Positions 45,288 through 54,139 of a stretch of 64,000 nt of DNA are shown in pieces; position 1 is the stretch's first letter, and every line of letters begins with the position of its first letter. The stretch is taken from positions 62,001-126,000 of the forward strand of contig NZ_JACYUG010000008.1 of NCBI RefSeq assembly GCF_014841615.1, in the 5' to 3' direction. The notes below the pieces were generated by a model. It had not been told where the DNA came from and searched no databases. It saw only the letters and a list, made by a program, of their open reading frames with translations. The position numbers and the translations under genes are program-made. Source of the stretch: Sphingomonas sp. CFBP 8760. Its GTDB lineage: Bacteria; Pseudomonadota; Alphaproteobacteria; Sphingomonadales; Sphingomonadaceae.

Positions 45288-46079
45288 ATGGCAACTATTT
45301 ACGATAGAACGCGAACATCCGATCACCGATTCTTCGTGATCACGGCGTATATCATGGCCGGGATCATCGTTGCCGGTTTCGGCATGCAATGGCTGATGGG
45401 GCGATCGAGTTTTCGGTCACCGCCGATGCTGCATATCCATGCCGTCGTCTTCATGGGATGGACGATATTATATGTCGTCCAGAACCATCTGGTCGGGCGG
45501 GGATCGGTGGCGGTGCATCGGCGACTGGGCTGGATCGGGGCCGGCTGGGCCGTCGCGGTGGTGATACTGGGCCTGTACATGACCGCAATGATGGTTCGTC
45601 AGGGAAGGACGCCGTTCTTCTTCCAGCCCGGCTATTTCCTGGTCATGAACTGGTTGACCGTGCTGGGTTTCGGCGCATTGACGGCGGTGGCGATCCGGCT
45701 GCGGCGGCGGACCGACTGGCATCGCCGGTTGATGCTGTGCGGGATGGCGATCCTGACCGGGCCGGCATTCGGGCGGCTGCTGCCGATGCCGCTGCTGATC
45801 CCGTTCGCGGCATGGGGCGTGACCCTGTGCGTGATGCTGTTGCCGATCGCGGGCATGATCGCGGACATCAGGCGGTACGGCACGATCCACCGCGCATGGT
45901 GGTGGGGTGCAGGCACGATCGCGGCGTTGCAGCTCGCGATCGGCATCGTCGCGTTCAGCCCGTTCGGCCTGACCGTCTATCGCGCGGTGACGGCCGGCGC
46001 GGCGGGCGAGACGGTGGCGCCGCTGGCCTTTCCACCGTTTCCCGCGGCGCGGCCTCCCGGAACACCGCCCGGCCGGTGA
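45288..46079 (+). CDS. Multi-pass membrane protein of unknown function
   Basis: The 263-residue protein has seven predicted membrane helices. Paired histidines in PMLHIHAVVFMGW, QNHLVG, VHRRLGW and DWHRRLMLCG lie near helix ends, which recalls heme-binding or cytochrome b561-like proteins. I do not recognise a named family with confidence. The tail after residue 240 is Pro-rich. It follows mfd by 121 nt and is convergent with the SnoaL-like gene. Confidence 0.75.
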   Translation: MATIYDRTRTSDHRFFVITAYIMAGIIVAGFGMQWLMGRSSFRSPPMLHIHAVVFMGWTILYVVQNHLVGRGSVAVHRRLGWIGAGWAVAVVILGLYMTAMMVRQGRTPFFFQPGYFLVMNWLTVLGFGALTAVAIRLRRRTDWHRRLMLCGMAILTGPAFGRLLPMPLLIPFAAWGVTLCVMLLPIAGMIADIRRYGTIHRAWWWGAGTIAALQLAIGIVAFSPFGLTVYRAVTAGAAGETVAPLAFPPFPAARPPGTPPGR

Positions 46080-46086
46080 CCTATGC

Positions 46087-46467
46087 TCAACTGCTATGGT
46101 CGGTGACGATGCGCCAATGGCCGTCCCGCCGGGCGAAGACCAGGGTGGTATAGCCCGATTGCGTTTCCTTGCCCGTCAGCGTCCACCGCGCGATGAGGAC
46201 GCGGTGGGTGGCATCGATCGGGCGTTTCACCAGCATCGCGAACGACAGCTTGCCGCGGGTGTTGCCGCCACCGGTGAAGCCGGGCGCATACCGCGCGGCG
46301 ATCGCCGCCTTGCCGCGCACCACGCCCCTGGCGGTGACGTAGACCGCATCGTCGGCATAGACCGCCATGAAACGATCGAGGTCGCCGGCGTTCCACCCCG
46401 CCGCGCTGGCGGCCATCGCGGCGGCGATCGTCGTCGCCTCCGCCAGTTGCACCATCGCCGCGATCAT
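46087..46467 (-). CDS. SnoaL/NTF2-like protein
   Basis: The 126-residue protein has the cone-shaped NTF2-like fold pattern: GWNAGDLDRFMAVYADDAVYVT, GKAAIAARY, and the terminal RRDGHWRIVTDHSS. Such proteins are often small isomerases, hydrolases or binding proteins of unknown substrate. No signal peptide is seen. It starts with ATG at 46467, overlapping the stop of the EAL-domain gene by 4 nt, so the pair is probably translated together. Confidence 0.85.
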   Translation of the reverse strand: MIAAMVQLAEATTIAAAMAASAAGWNAGDLDRFMAVYADDAVYVTARGVVRGKAAIAARYAPGFTGGGNTRGKLSFAMLVKRPIDATHRVLIARWTLTGKETQSGYTTLVFARRDGHWRIVTDHSS

Positions 46468-47948
46468 CGTTCGTTCTCCACCATCGCGATCAGCGCCGCC
46501 TCGTCCAGCGCGCCGGCACGCAGGAACCCCTGATACGAGCCGCACCCCTCCGCCGTCAGCCGGGCGAGTTGCTCGGCCGTTTCCACCCCCTCGGCGATCA
46601 CCGCCAGTCCCAGCCCACGGGCGATATCGATCACGCCGCGCACCACCACCCGGTCGCGCGGGTTGCCGACGATGTCGCGGGCCAGCGCCTTGTCGATCTT
46701 CAGATAATCGAGCGGCAACGCCTTCAGATAGGCGAGGCTGGAATAGCCCGTCCCGAAATCGTCGATCGCGACCCGGCACCCCGCCCCCCGCAGTTCGGCG
46801 AGGACGGTGGCGGCACAATCGAGTTCGAGGATCAGGCCGGTTTCCGTCACCTCGACGGTCAGCCGTCCGCGCGGAAAGCCGCTGGCATCGACCCGGTCGA
46901 GGAACAGGCGCGCGAAACCGGGCCGGGCGAGATCGGCGGCGGTGAGGTTCAACGACAGCCGCAGCGTCGCCAGCGATCGCGGCCAGCGTGCGGCACATCG
47001 CAAGGTCAGTTCCTGGATGTGATCGGACAGCGCGATGCCGAGATCGGCCCGGTCGGCGGCGGCGAACAGCGTGTCGGCCCCCAGCGAGCCGAGCCGGGGA
47101 TGCTGCCACCGCGCCAGCGCCTCCACTCCGACGATGCGGCCGCTGGCGATCTCGACCTGTGGCTGGAACAGGATCGCGATGCCGTCGCCCGTCACCGCGT
47201 GGTGCAGATCGGCGGCGAGCGCATCCAGCGACCCGGCTTCCTCCGGCGCGGCCATCCGCACCGTCGCGCCGGCGCTGACCCGCGCCTGTGCCAAGGCGGC
47301 GTCGGCGCGGCGCAGCAGGGCATCGGCATCCTCCCCCGGTGCTTGGCCAGCGACGCCGATGCGGTGGCCGATCAGGATCGGCCCGCCCTCCACCGCGAAG
47401 GGCCGGGCGAGCGCCGCGCCGATCGCGCCGAGCCGGGTGATGGGCGGGCCGTCCAGCCCGATCAGGAAATGATCGCCCGCGATCCGCGCCACGACGGTGT
47501 CCGGGCCGGCGGCGTCGGCGATCCGTGCCTGCGCCAGCGCGATCACCGCATCCACCCGTTCACGTCCATGCGCGGCGTTGACGAGGTCGAGTCGCGACAG
47601 CGTGACGGCGACCAGCGCGCAGCTGCCGCCGGCGGCGATCCGGGCGTCGAGCCACGCGCGCAATCGCCGCCCCTCCTCGCCGTCGACCGCCGATGTTTCA
47701 CGCCGGTCGACGGGGCCGGCAGCCCGCATGGTGGACAGCATCGTGGCGATCGCCGGTTCGCCATGGGGGCCGGCGAGGAAGCCGGCGGCGCCTGCCGCGA
47801 CGAACGGCACGGCCGCCTCGGCGGTATCGGTCAGGACCAGCACCGCCCTGCCCGCGGCGGCGGCGACCCGAACCTCGCACAGCGCCGCCGGTTCGCGGCC
47901 ACGGGCGTCGATGATGACGATGGCGCGGTGCTGATCGGGGCTGTCCAT
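46464..47948 (-). CDS. EAL-domain c-di-GMP phosphodiesterase with degenerate GGDEF
   Basis: The 494-residue protein has three parts. Residues about 8-78 look like a receiver fold (AIVIIDARG, VLVLTDTAEAA) but the phosphoacceptor pattern is not preserved. Residues about 95-225 are a GGDEF domain whose signature reads AGDHF (157-161), so it is probably inactive as a cyclase. Residues about 240-490 are an EAL domain with E276 in EALARW, IDDFGTGYSS (D396, D397), LKIDK and AEGVET (E453), which appear intact. It should hydrolyse c-di-GMP. The start ATG is at 47948. Confidence 0.9.
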   Translation of the reverse strand: MDSPDQHRAIVIIDARGREPAALCEVRVAAAAGRAVLVLTDTAEAAVPFVAAGAAGFLAGPHGEPAIATMLSTMRAAGPVDRRETSAVDGEEGRRLRAWLDARIAAGGSCALVAVTLSRLDLVNAAHGRERVDAVIALAQARIADAAGPDTVVARIAGDHFLIGLDGPPITRLGAIGAALARPFAVEGGPILIGHRIGVAGQAPGEDADALLRRADAALAQARVSAGATVRMAAPEEAGSLDALAADLHHAVTGDGIAILFQPQVEIASGRIVGVEALARWQHPRLGSLGADTLFAAADRADLGIALSDHIQELTLRCAARWPRSLATLRLSLNLTAADLARPGFARLFLDRVDASGFPRGRLTVEVTETGLILELDCAATVLAELRGAGCRVAIDDFGTGYSSLAYLKALPLDYLKIDKALARDIVGNPRDRVVVRGVIDIARGLGLAVIAEGVETAEQLARLTAEGCGSYQGFLRAGALDEAALIAMVENER

Positions 47949-48061
47949 GTCCGCAGACCCTAGCGGTGCGTGGACGCACCCTCAATCCGTTACGCATCGG
48001 TCACGTCCTGTCGGTCACGCTCTTGCCGATCGACGATGCAGACCCTAGCTGGGGCGGTACG

Positions 48062-49087
48062 ATGGCGACGGTCCTATCCCCTTCCGATACGCCCGCTTTC
48101 GACAGGCTGGTCGACGCGCACGGGCGGGCGATCCGGTATCTCCGCATCTCGGTGACCGATCGCTGCGACCTGCGCTGCCGGTACTGCATGGCGGAACAGA
48201 TGACGTTCCTGCCGAAATCGGCGCTGCTGAGCCTGGAAGAGATCGCGATCATCGCCGAGCGATTCGTGGCGCGCGGCGTGACGAAGATCCGGCTGTCGGG
48301 CGGGGAACCGCTGGTGCGCCGCGATGTCGGCGAACTGGTCAGGCGGCTGGGCGATCTGGTCGGCCACGGGCTGGACGAACTGACGATGACCACCAACGGC
48401 ACGCGGCTGGCCGATCATGCGCCCGCGCTGCTCGCCGCCGGGATGCGGCGGATCAACGTCAGCCTCGACAGCCTCGATGCCGACCGGTTCCGGCATATTA
48501 CCCGCCACGGCGACGTCGCGCAGGTGATCGGCGGTATCCGGGCCGCGCGCGATGCCGGCCTGCGCATCAAGATCAACATGGTCGCGCTGAAAGGGCTGAA
48601 CGAGGACGAGATCGGCCCCATGCTGCAATGGTGTGCCGACGAGGGGCTGGACCTGTCGCTGATCGAGACGATGCCGCTGGGCGCGATCGACGAGGACCGG
48701 GTCGATCGCTTCCTGCCGCTGACGCGGGTGTTCGACGATCTGTCGGCGCGTTTCCCGCTGGAGCGCGATTCGCATCGCACCGGCGGACCGGCGCGATACT
48801 GGCGGGTGGCGGGAACGGACACGCGGCTGGGGCTGATCTCGCCGCTGACCGCGAATTTCTGCGACGGGTGCAACCGGGTGCGGCTGACGACCGAGGGCAA
48901 ATTGTACATGTGCCTGGGTCATGACGATCAGGTCGATCTGAAGGCGGCGCTGCGCGATGGCGGCATCGGCGCGCTGGACGCCGCGATCGACCGTGGCCTG
49001 CGCGAGAAGCCGTTGCGCCACGATTTCCGGATCGAGGCGGGATCGGCCCCGGCGGTGACCCGGCATATGAGCGTCACGGGCGGATGA
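48062..49087 (+). CDS. moaA: GTP 3',8-cyclase MoaA
   Basis: The 341-residue radical SAM enzyme makes the first intermediate of molybdenum cofactor. The N-terminal cluster motif is C-x3-C-x2-C (Cys35, Cys39, Cys42) in DRCDLRCRYC. A second cluster is held by cysteines in NFCDGCNRVR and the later MCLG, and the C-terminal GG is present (SVTGG). Other moa genes are not in this window. The stop overlaps nadK by 4 nt. Confidence 0.97.
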   Translation: MATVLSPSDTPAFDRLVDAHGRAIRYLRISVTDRCDLRCRYCMAEQMTFLPKSALLSLEEIAIIAERFVARGVTKIRLSGGEPLVRRDVGELVRRLGDLVGHGLDELTMTTNGTRLADHAPALLAAGMRRINVSLDSLDADRFRHITRHGDVAQVIGGIRAARDAGLRIKINMVALKGLNEDEIGPMLQWCADEGLDLSLIETMPLGAIDEDRVDRFLPLTRVFDDLSARFPLERDSHRTGGPARYWRVAGTDTRLGLISPLTANFCDGCNRVRLTTEGKLYMCLGHDDQVDLKAALRDGGIGALDAAIDRGLREKPLRHDFRIEAGSAPAVTRHMSVTGG

Positions 49088-49875
49088 CCGTTTACCAGCG
49101 GTGGGCGCTGGCCGCCTCACCCACCGGCCCGGCGCAGGCCGCGGCCGCCGAACTGGCCGATGCCGCCGATTGGGTGCCGCTGGACGAGGCGGACGTGGTG
49201 ATCGCCCTGGGCGGCGATGGTTTCATGCTGCACACGCTGCACCGGATGCTGGAACGGCGTATGGCCCCCGGCGCGGCGCCGGTGCCGGTGTTCGGCATGA
49301 ATCTGGGTACGGTCGGCTTCCTGATGAACGAGTGGCGCCGGCACGGCCTGCAGGAACGGCTGGCCCGCGCGCGCCGGTTTCAGGTCACCCCGCTCCAGAT
49401 GACCGCGACGGCGGTGGACGGTCGTATCTGCACCCTCCCCGCGATCAACGAGGTGTCGTTGCTGCGCGAGACGCGGCAGACCGCCAAGCTGGAGGTGCGG
49501 GTCAACGACCGGATCGTCCTGCCCGAACTGGCGTGCGACGGCATCCTGTGCGCGACACCGGCGGGATCGACCGCCTATAATCTGTCCGCGCAAGGGCCGA
49601 TCCTGCCGCTCGGCTCCGGGATGCTGGCGCTGACCCCGATCAGTCCGTTCCGGCCGCGGCGCTGGCGCGGGGCGATCCTGCCCGACAAGACCCGCATCTC
49701 GCTGACGGTGCTGGACCCCGCCAAGCGCCCCGTCTCCGCGGTCGCGGACCAGCGCGAGATGCGTGACGTGGCGCAGGTCGATATCTCGATGGACCGTGCC
49801 CGCGACCTGACCCTGCTGTTCGATCCCGAACATGCGCTGGACGAGCGGATCACGATGGAACAGTTCATCGCCTGA
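49084..49875 (+). CDS. nadK: NAD kinase
   Basis: The 263-residue enzyme phosphorylates NAD to NADP. The GGDG motif is in VVIALGGDGFMLHTLH, and the NAD-binding core has NLGTVGFLMNEW and TPAGSTAYNLSAQGPILPL. It is a little short against many NadK proteins but complete. It starts in an ATGA overlap with moaA, so molybdopterin and NADP genes share translation. Confidence 0.94.
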   Translation: MTVYQRWALAASPTGPAQAAAAELADAADWVPLDEADVVIALGGDGFMLHTLHRMLERRMAPGAAPVPVFGMNLGTVGFLMNEWRRHGLQERLARARRFQVTPLQMTATAVDGRICTLPAINEVSLLRETRQTAKLEVRVNDRIVLPELACDGILCATPAGSTAYNLSAQGPILPLGSGMLALTPISPFRPRRWRGAILPDKTRISLTVLDPAKRPVSAVADQREMRDVAQVDISMDRARDLTLLFDPEHALDERITMEQFIA

Positions 49876-49901
49876 CCGCGTCAGCGCCGGGGGGCGTCGG
49901 T

Positions 49902-50063
49902 TCAGCGCTGGGTCTCCCGTTGCGCCTGCACGGATTCGACCGGCTTGTCGGTGCCGGCGACGTTCGTCACGAACAGGATCGCCAGCAGGATCGCACCGGC
50001 GAGCGCGCACGCCATCCCGATCACCAGCCCCCGGGCCGGCTTGTTGCCATTGTCATCGGCCAT
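49902..50063 (-). CDS. Small single-helix membrane protein
   Basis: A 53-residue protein starts with ATG at 50063 and has AGGAGA (50071-50076 on the minus strand) as ribosome-binding site. A single hydrophobic helix covers about residues 13-34 (LVIGMACALAGAILLAILFV), with a short polar N-terminus (MADDNGNKP) and a charged tail ending TQR. I do not recognise a family. It is convergent with nadK. Confidence 0.65.
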   Translation of the reverse strand: MADDNGNKPARGLVIGMACALAGAILLAILFVTNVAGTDKPVESVQAQRETQR

Positions 50064-50265
50064 CGATCATTCTCCTGTTCATGCGTGGCCAACGCACGGA
50101 CCCTGGCGATGGGGGCGTCGGCCACCATCGATATGGCGTGACGACATGCCGCGAATACGCGGCATTCCACCGGTAACATCATCATTATCCGCTTAAAACC
50201 GTCATCGATCGTCCCTACAGGACAGAAGCCGCATGATTGGCGCGCGGTGGTTCGAGTAGGTCGAG

Positions 50266-50505
50266 ATGCCCCATCCAGTCCCGGTTCATCCCCGCATCGA
50301 TGCCCATGACCTGCCGCATTCTCCTTTCGAGGAGTTCCGGCTGTGCGAGCGGGATACCCGCAATGTCGCGCAGGACGCCGATGAGCGGCTGGCCACTGCC
50401 CGGTTGCTGCTGCGGGCGACCTGGCCGGTTTCGACCGATACGTTCGTGACGGAGGACATGCCGCTGCTGCTGACGCGCGCCGGCCAGATCGATCCATCGC
50501 GCTGA
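50266..50505 (+). CDS. Small hypothetical protein
   Basis: The 79-residue protein has a proline- and histidine-rich start (MPHPVPVHPRIDAHDLP) and then a helical part with LATARLLLRATWP. AGTAGG precedes the ATG. High GC at third codon positions suggests it is translated, but I recognise no family. A CTACAGGACAG motif lies just upstream (50214-50224). The 202 nt before the ATG hold no other gene. Confidence 0.5.
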   Translation: MPHPVPVHPRIDAHDLPHSPFEEFRLCERDTRNVAQDADERLATARLLLRATWPVSTDTFVTEDMPLLLTRAGQIDPSR

Positions 50506-50594
50506 ACGGCGCGGTGTTAACGTAGACCGGGATGATCGTGGAAAGCAGGTGACGGGTACCGGTCTGCCATCATCATCCGCGTCATATCGGATGG

Positions 50595-50669
50595 TGGCTC
50601 CCTGAGTAGGATTCGAACCTACGGCCGCTCGATTAACAGTCGAGAGCTCTACCGCTGAGCTATCAGGGA
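50595..50669 (-). tRNA. tRNA-Asn (anticodon GUU)
   Basis: On the minus strand the acceptor starts TCCCTGA (50669-50663) and ends with GCCA (50598-50595). The anticodon stem CTCGA/TCGAG with loop CTGTTAA places GTT in the anticodon. The T arm is GTAGG-TTCGAAT-CCTAC. Length is 75 nt including CCA. No second tRNA is adjacent. Confidence 0.96.
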
Positions 50670-50763
50670 TCGTTGCCGGTGGCGGCTCTATAACCGGCGG
50701 AAAAGAGGATGCAACCCCCTATCCGATCATGGAGCGATCATCGCGGCGATGCATTGGGGGTAA

Positions 50764-51180
50764 ATGCGACAGACGACCACCATGCTGACGATCGCCACCC
50801 CCGGCGCGGGGCTGCACGAGATCACCGACCGGATCGTCCGCTGGATCGCCGGGGCGGGGATCGACGAGGGGCTGCTGACGGTGTTCTGCCGGCACACCTC
50901 CGCTTCGCTGCTGGTCCAGGAGAATGCCGCCCCGGCCGCCCGACGCGACCTGGAACGCTATTTCGCGCGCATCGCGCCGGAGAGCGACGGTTACGAGCAT
51001 GACGACGAGGGACCGGACGACATGCCCGCGCACCTGCGCAGCGCCCTGACGACGGTACAGTTGTCGATTCCCGTCATCCGTGGTGAGATGGCGTTGGGGA
51101 CGTGGCAGGGCATCTATCTGTTCGAGCATCGCCACGCCCCGCATCGCCGGACGATGGCGTTGCATCTGATCGGCGAATGA
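50764..51180 (+). CDS. YjbQ/UPF0047 family protein
   Basis: The 138-residue protein matches the YjbQ family of secondary thiamine-phosphate synthase-like enzymes. Conserved segments are FCRHTSASLLVQENAAP, the DDMPAHLRSAL helix and TWQGIYLFEHR, holding the likely active-site His and Asp residues. The physiological role is debated, as the thiamine-phosphate activity is weak. GGGGGTAA precedes the ATG. Confidence 0.92.
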   Translation: MRQTTTMLTIATPGAGLHEITDRIVRWIAGAGIDEGLLTVFCRHTSASLLVQENAAPAARRDLERYFARIAPESDGYEHDDEGPDDMPAHLRSALTTVQLSIPVIRGEMALGTWQGIYLFEHRHAPHRRTMALHLIGE

Positions 51181-51289
51181 CCCAACCCGTCATTTTGCTG
51201 AACGGGAGCCAAGTCGTTCATCGCTCGTTCCACCATTGACGGTTATTGCGGGGCGTTTCGCCGCATCTGCCGCGAACGGAGACGCTGAA

Positions 51290-51907
51290 ATGTTTCTTTC
51301 CTTCGGCCGCAAGGCCATCGTGGCGGCGTTGACCGCCAGCACCCTTTTCGTCGCGGGTTGCGCGACGGAAACCCGCTACCGCCCCGCCACCGGGCAGGGC
51401 TTCTACCGGTCCGGCTACAGCGACCGGCAGATCGAGCCGAATCGCTTCCTCATCAGCTTTGCCGGCAACAGCGTGACATCGCGCGATACCGTCGAACGGT
51501 ATCTGTTCTTCCGGGCCGCCGAGCTGACGTTGCAGCAGGGATATGATTATTTCGTGATGGCCGATCGCGACACCAACCTGCAGTCGCGCACCTATTCCAC
51601 GCCGGGGTTCGGTGGCGGATTTGGCGGCGGCTTCGGTTATGGCGGCTTCGGCGGCTATTGGGGGCCATCGTGGCGGTATCGCGGGGCTGGTTTCGGCTGG
51701 CGCAGCTGGGACCCGTGGGGCGGTGGCTTCGGCCCCTGGGGCGGCGGCTTCGACGTCCGCACCATCGACCGGTACGAGGCCGCAGCGGAGATCGTGATGC
51801 GCAAGGGACCGATCCCGCGCGAGAACATCCGCGCCTTCGATGCCCGCAAGGTCGTCGAATCGGTCGGTCCGTCCGTGCAGCTGCCGGACCAGCCCAACCG
51901 CCGCTGA
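51290..51907 (+). CDS. CC0125/CC1285 family lipoprotein
   Basis: The 205-residue protein has a lipobox FVAGCATE near residue 22, followed by the family core RYRPATGQGFYRSGYSDRQI and YLFFRAAELTLQQGYDYFV. A Gly/Tyr/Trp-rich insert (residues about 105-160) with repeats of GFGGG, WGPSWRY and WDPWGGGFG interrupts the fold, and the C-terminus IRAFDARKV is normal. It is probably anchored in the outer membrane. The ATG at 51290 has GGAGACG before it. An intrinsic terminator follows. Confidence 0.85.
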   Translation: MFLSFGRKAIVAALTASTLFVAGCATETRYRPATGQGFYRSGYSDRQIEPNRFLISFAGNSVTSRDTVERYLFFRAAELTLQQGYDYFVMADRDTNLQSRTYSTPGFGGGFGGGFGYGGFGGYWGPSWRYRGAGFGWRSWDPWGGGFGPWGGGFDVRTIDRYEAAAEIVMRKGPIPRENIRAFDARKVVESVGPSVQLPDQPNRR

Positions 51908-51927
51908 TCCTTCGCCGGAACGACATG

Positions 51928-51960
51928 GCCGGAGTCACCCCCGTGGTGGCTCCGGCTTTT
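51928..51960 (+). terminator. Intrinsic terminator after the lipoprotein gene
   Basis: GCCGGAGTCACC (51928-51939) pairs with GGTGGCTCCGGC (51945-51956) with one wobble and a CCCGT loop, followed by TTTT (51957-51960). It lies between convergent genes and points in the plus direction. Confidence 0.88.
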
Positions 51961-51966
51961 CCGTGC

Positions 51967-53253
51967 CTACAACGTCTGGTCGAGCGCGGTTCGCGCCGGC
52001 CGGGGGCGCAGGGCCAGCAACGCGACGAGACTGAGCGCCGCCGCACCGCTGAGGTACAGGCCGACCGCCGCGAGGCCGTGTTCCATCGCCAGTCCCTGCG
52101 CCACCAGCGGCGTCAGCCCGCCGCCGATCACCCCCGCGACGTTGAAGGCGATCGACGCCCCGGTATAGCGGACCCGCGGCGGAAACAGGCCGGGCAGCCA
52201 GGCGCCGAGCGGCCCGTAGACGAACCCCATCGCGAACAACGTCAGCGACAGGAAGGCGAACGCCCCCGCCGCCGACCCGTTCATCAGCGGGGCGATCGTA
52301 AAGCCCACGAGGATCGTCGCGACGCATCCCCCCGCCAGCACCCGACGCTCGTCCCAGCGCCGATCGGCGAGCCACGCGGCACCATAGATGCCGACGGCCA
52401 TGAACAGGATCGCCCCCAGCTGCATCAGCAGGAACTGCTGCATGGTGAAGCCCAGCGTCTTGGTTCCGTAGCCGAGCAGGAAGGCAGTGCCGACATAATA
52501 GGCGGCGAAGCACGCGATCGCGCCGACGATGCCGGCCAGCGTCGCACCGCCATGATGCCGGAACAACTCGAACAGCGGGACCGATGGCGGCGGCGATTCG
52601 GTGAGCGAGGCGGCGAATTCCGGAGTCTCGGTCAGTTTCAGGCGGATCCACAGGCCAAGCGCGACCAGCACCGCGCTGATCGCGAACGGCACCCGCCAGC
52701 CCCAGTCACGGAACTCGGCCGGCGACAGCCACATGCCCAGCAGCAGGAACAGCCCGTTGGCCAGGATGAAGCCGGCCGGCGCCCCCAGTTGCGGCGCGCT
52801 GCCATAGCGCGCGCGCCAGCCCGGGAGAGCGTGTTCGACCGCCAGCAGCGCCGCCCCGCCCCACTCCCCGCCCAGGCCGAAGCCCTGCCCGAACCGCAGC
52901 ACGCACAGCGCCACCGGCGCGATCCAGCCGGCGCTGGCATAGGTCGGCAGGAAGGCGACGAGCGTGGTCGACACCCCCATCGTCAGCAACGAGGCGACCA
53001 GCGTCGATTTGCGGCCGATCCGGTCGCCGAAATGGCCGAACACGATGCTGCCCACCGGCCGCGCGAAGAACGCCACCGCCAGCGTCGCGAACGCCGCCAG
53101 TTGCTGCGTACCGGGCGAACCGACGGAAAAAAACAATTCCCCGAACACCAGCGCGGCGGCGGTGGCATAGACGTAGAAATCGTAGAATTCGATCGTCGTG
53201 CCGACGAAACTGGCGGTCAGCACGCGGGCATGGGACGGCGGATGATGGGTCAT
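51967..53253 (-). CDS. MHS-type major facilitator transporter
   Basis: The 428-residue protein has about 12 membrane helices and the metabolite:H+ symporter marks. These are the N-terminal GTTIEFYDFYVYATAAAL, the loop FGHFGDRIGRKSTL and LRFGQGFGLGGEWGGAAL. Substrates in this family include shikimate, proline/betaine, citrate and alpha-ketoglutarate, and the sequence does not say which. Its last codon region ends 60 nt from the convergent lipoprotein gene. Confidence 0.9.
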   Translation of the reverse strand: MTHHPPSHARVLTASFVGTTIEFYDFYVYATAAALVFGELFFSVGSPGTQQLAAFATLAVAFFARPVGSIVFGHFGDRIGRKSTLVASLLTMGVSTTLVAFLPTYASAGWIAPVALCVLRFGQGFGLGGEWGGAALLAVEHALPGWRARYGSAPQLGAPAGFILANGLFLLLGMWLSPAEFRDWGWRVPFAISAVLVALGLWIRLKLTETPEFAASLTESPPPSVPLFELFRHHGGATLAGIVGAIACFAAYYVGTAFLLGYGTKTLGFTMQQFLLMQLGAILFMAVGIYGAAWLADRRWDERRVLAGGCVATILVGFTIAPLMNGSAAGAFAFLSLTLFAMGFVYGPLGAWLPGLFPPRVRYTGASIAFNVAGVIGGGLTPLVAQGLAMEHGLAAVGLYLSGAAALSLVALLALRPRPARTALDQTL

Positions 53254-53311
53254 GCGCCCGTTTCACGCCCCCGCCCTGCCCGGTCAACCCGACGGGCCTG
53301 CCGTCATCGGA

Positions 53312-53740
53312 TCAATCGACGCCCGGATAGGTCACGAATCGGGGCAATGCGTCGATATCGTCGAGCCAGCCGACCCGGTCCTTCACCATGATGTGCGCGC
53401 CGGGCGGATCGCCGGCCTGGTCGTCGAGCGTGCCCGACTGGATATCGACGATGCCGGGCAGATAGGTGGGGTTGCGATAGAACAACCCGGTTCCGCACCG
53501 CCCGCAGAAGTCACGCGTCGCAAGGGCGGACGAGGCATAGGATCGCGTATCCCCCGTCACCGTCAGCTGTTCCTCGCGAAACGCGATCCAGCCGACCATC
53601 GGCGCCCCCGACCAGCGGCGGCAATCGCTGCAATGACACAGGGCATGATGCGCCGCTTGCCCGGTCGCGACATAGCGCACGGCACCACAATGGCAGCCGC
53701 CGGTACGGATGGCGGCGGGATCGGGAATCGGATCGGTCAT
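53312..53740 (-). CDS. GFA family (glutathione-dependent formaldehyde-activating-like) protein
   Basis: The 142-residue zinc protein has the GFA motifs GCHCGAVRY, ALCHCSDCRRWSG and RDFCGRCGTGLFY, with all the expected cysteines. Members bind zinc, and some may act on S-hydroxymethylglutathione. Most have unknown function. It has its own start at 53740, and a hairpin separates it from the urcA-like gene upstream on the same strand. Confidence 0.92.
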   Translation of the reverse strand: MTDPIPDPAAIRTGGCHCGAVRYVATGQAAHHALCHCSDCRRWSGAPMVGWIAFREEQLTVTGDTRSYASSALATRDFCGRCGTGLFYRNPTYLPGIVDIQSGTLDDQAGDPPGAHIMVKDRVGWLDDIDALPRFVTYPGVD

Positions 53741-53770
53741 CGCGGCAACGTCTCTGCCGGCGGGAGTGGA

Positions 53771-53801
53771 GTCAATCGGGGCGGGTCCTGCCCCGATTGA
53801 C
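53771..53801. terminator. 12-bp hairpin between the urcA-like and GFA genes
   Basis: GTCAATCGGGGC (53771-53782) and GCCCCGATTGAC (53790-53801) are exact reverse complements with a 7-nt loop GGGTCCT. It lies just after the UrcA-type gene stop in the minus direction. No T-run follows on either side, so termination would need a factor. Confidence 0.5.
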
Positions 53802-53812
53802 CCCTGCGGCGA

Positions 53813-54139
53813 TCAGCGATGATCGACGCTGGCGAGCTGCACGGTGCGACCGCCGACGATCGCGGCGATCTTGCGGGTGCCGTCCGCCATCATTTCGCGG
53901 TAGCAGCGCTGCGCATCGGCCAGTTCGTGCCAGCGGGCCTTGTCCTGGCCGCAGGCATGACGGGCGGCGGCGGCCAAGCGACGTTCCAGACTGGCCCGCC
54001 CGGCGGGAGTGGACAGGTTAAGGTCGGCGGTGGCGATCCGCGCGGTGACGGGCACGCGAGGTTGCGCGGCGGCCGCCACGGGCGACAACGCGCACATGGC
54101 GAGGACCGCCGCGGTCGCGACGTTCTGGATGATCTTCAT
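53813..54139 (-). CDS. UrcA family protein
   Basis: The 108-residue secreted protein has a signal peptide (about residues 1-25, cut near VAAAA) and the UrcA family features: ATADLNLSTPAGRASLERRLAAAARHACG and RCYREMMADG with two cysteines that may form a disulfide. Function is unknown; members are widespread in sphingomonads. The ATG at 54139 has GGAGCC in the leader. Confidence 0.88.
   Translation of the reverse strand: MKIIQNVATAAVLAMCALSPVAAAAQPRVPVTARIATADLNLSTPAGRASLERRLAAAARHACGQDKARWHELADAQRCYREMMADGTRKIAAIVGGRTVQLASVDHR

Noticed and set aside
41684..45289. A 1201-codon open frame antisense to mfd
   Set aside because: It is the complement of a highly conserved gene, carries no recognisable domain, and results from high GC in the third positions of mfd.
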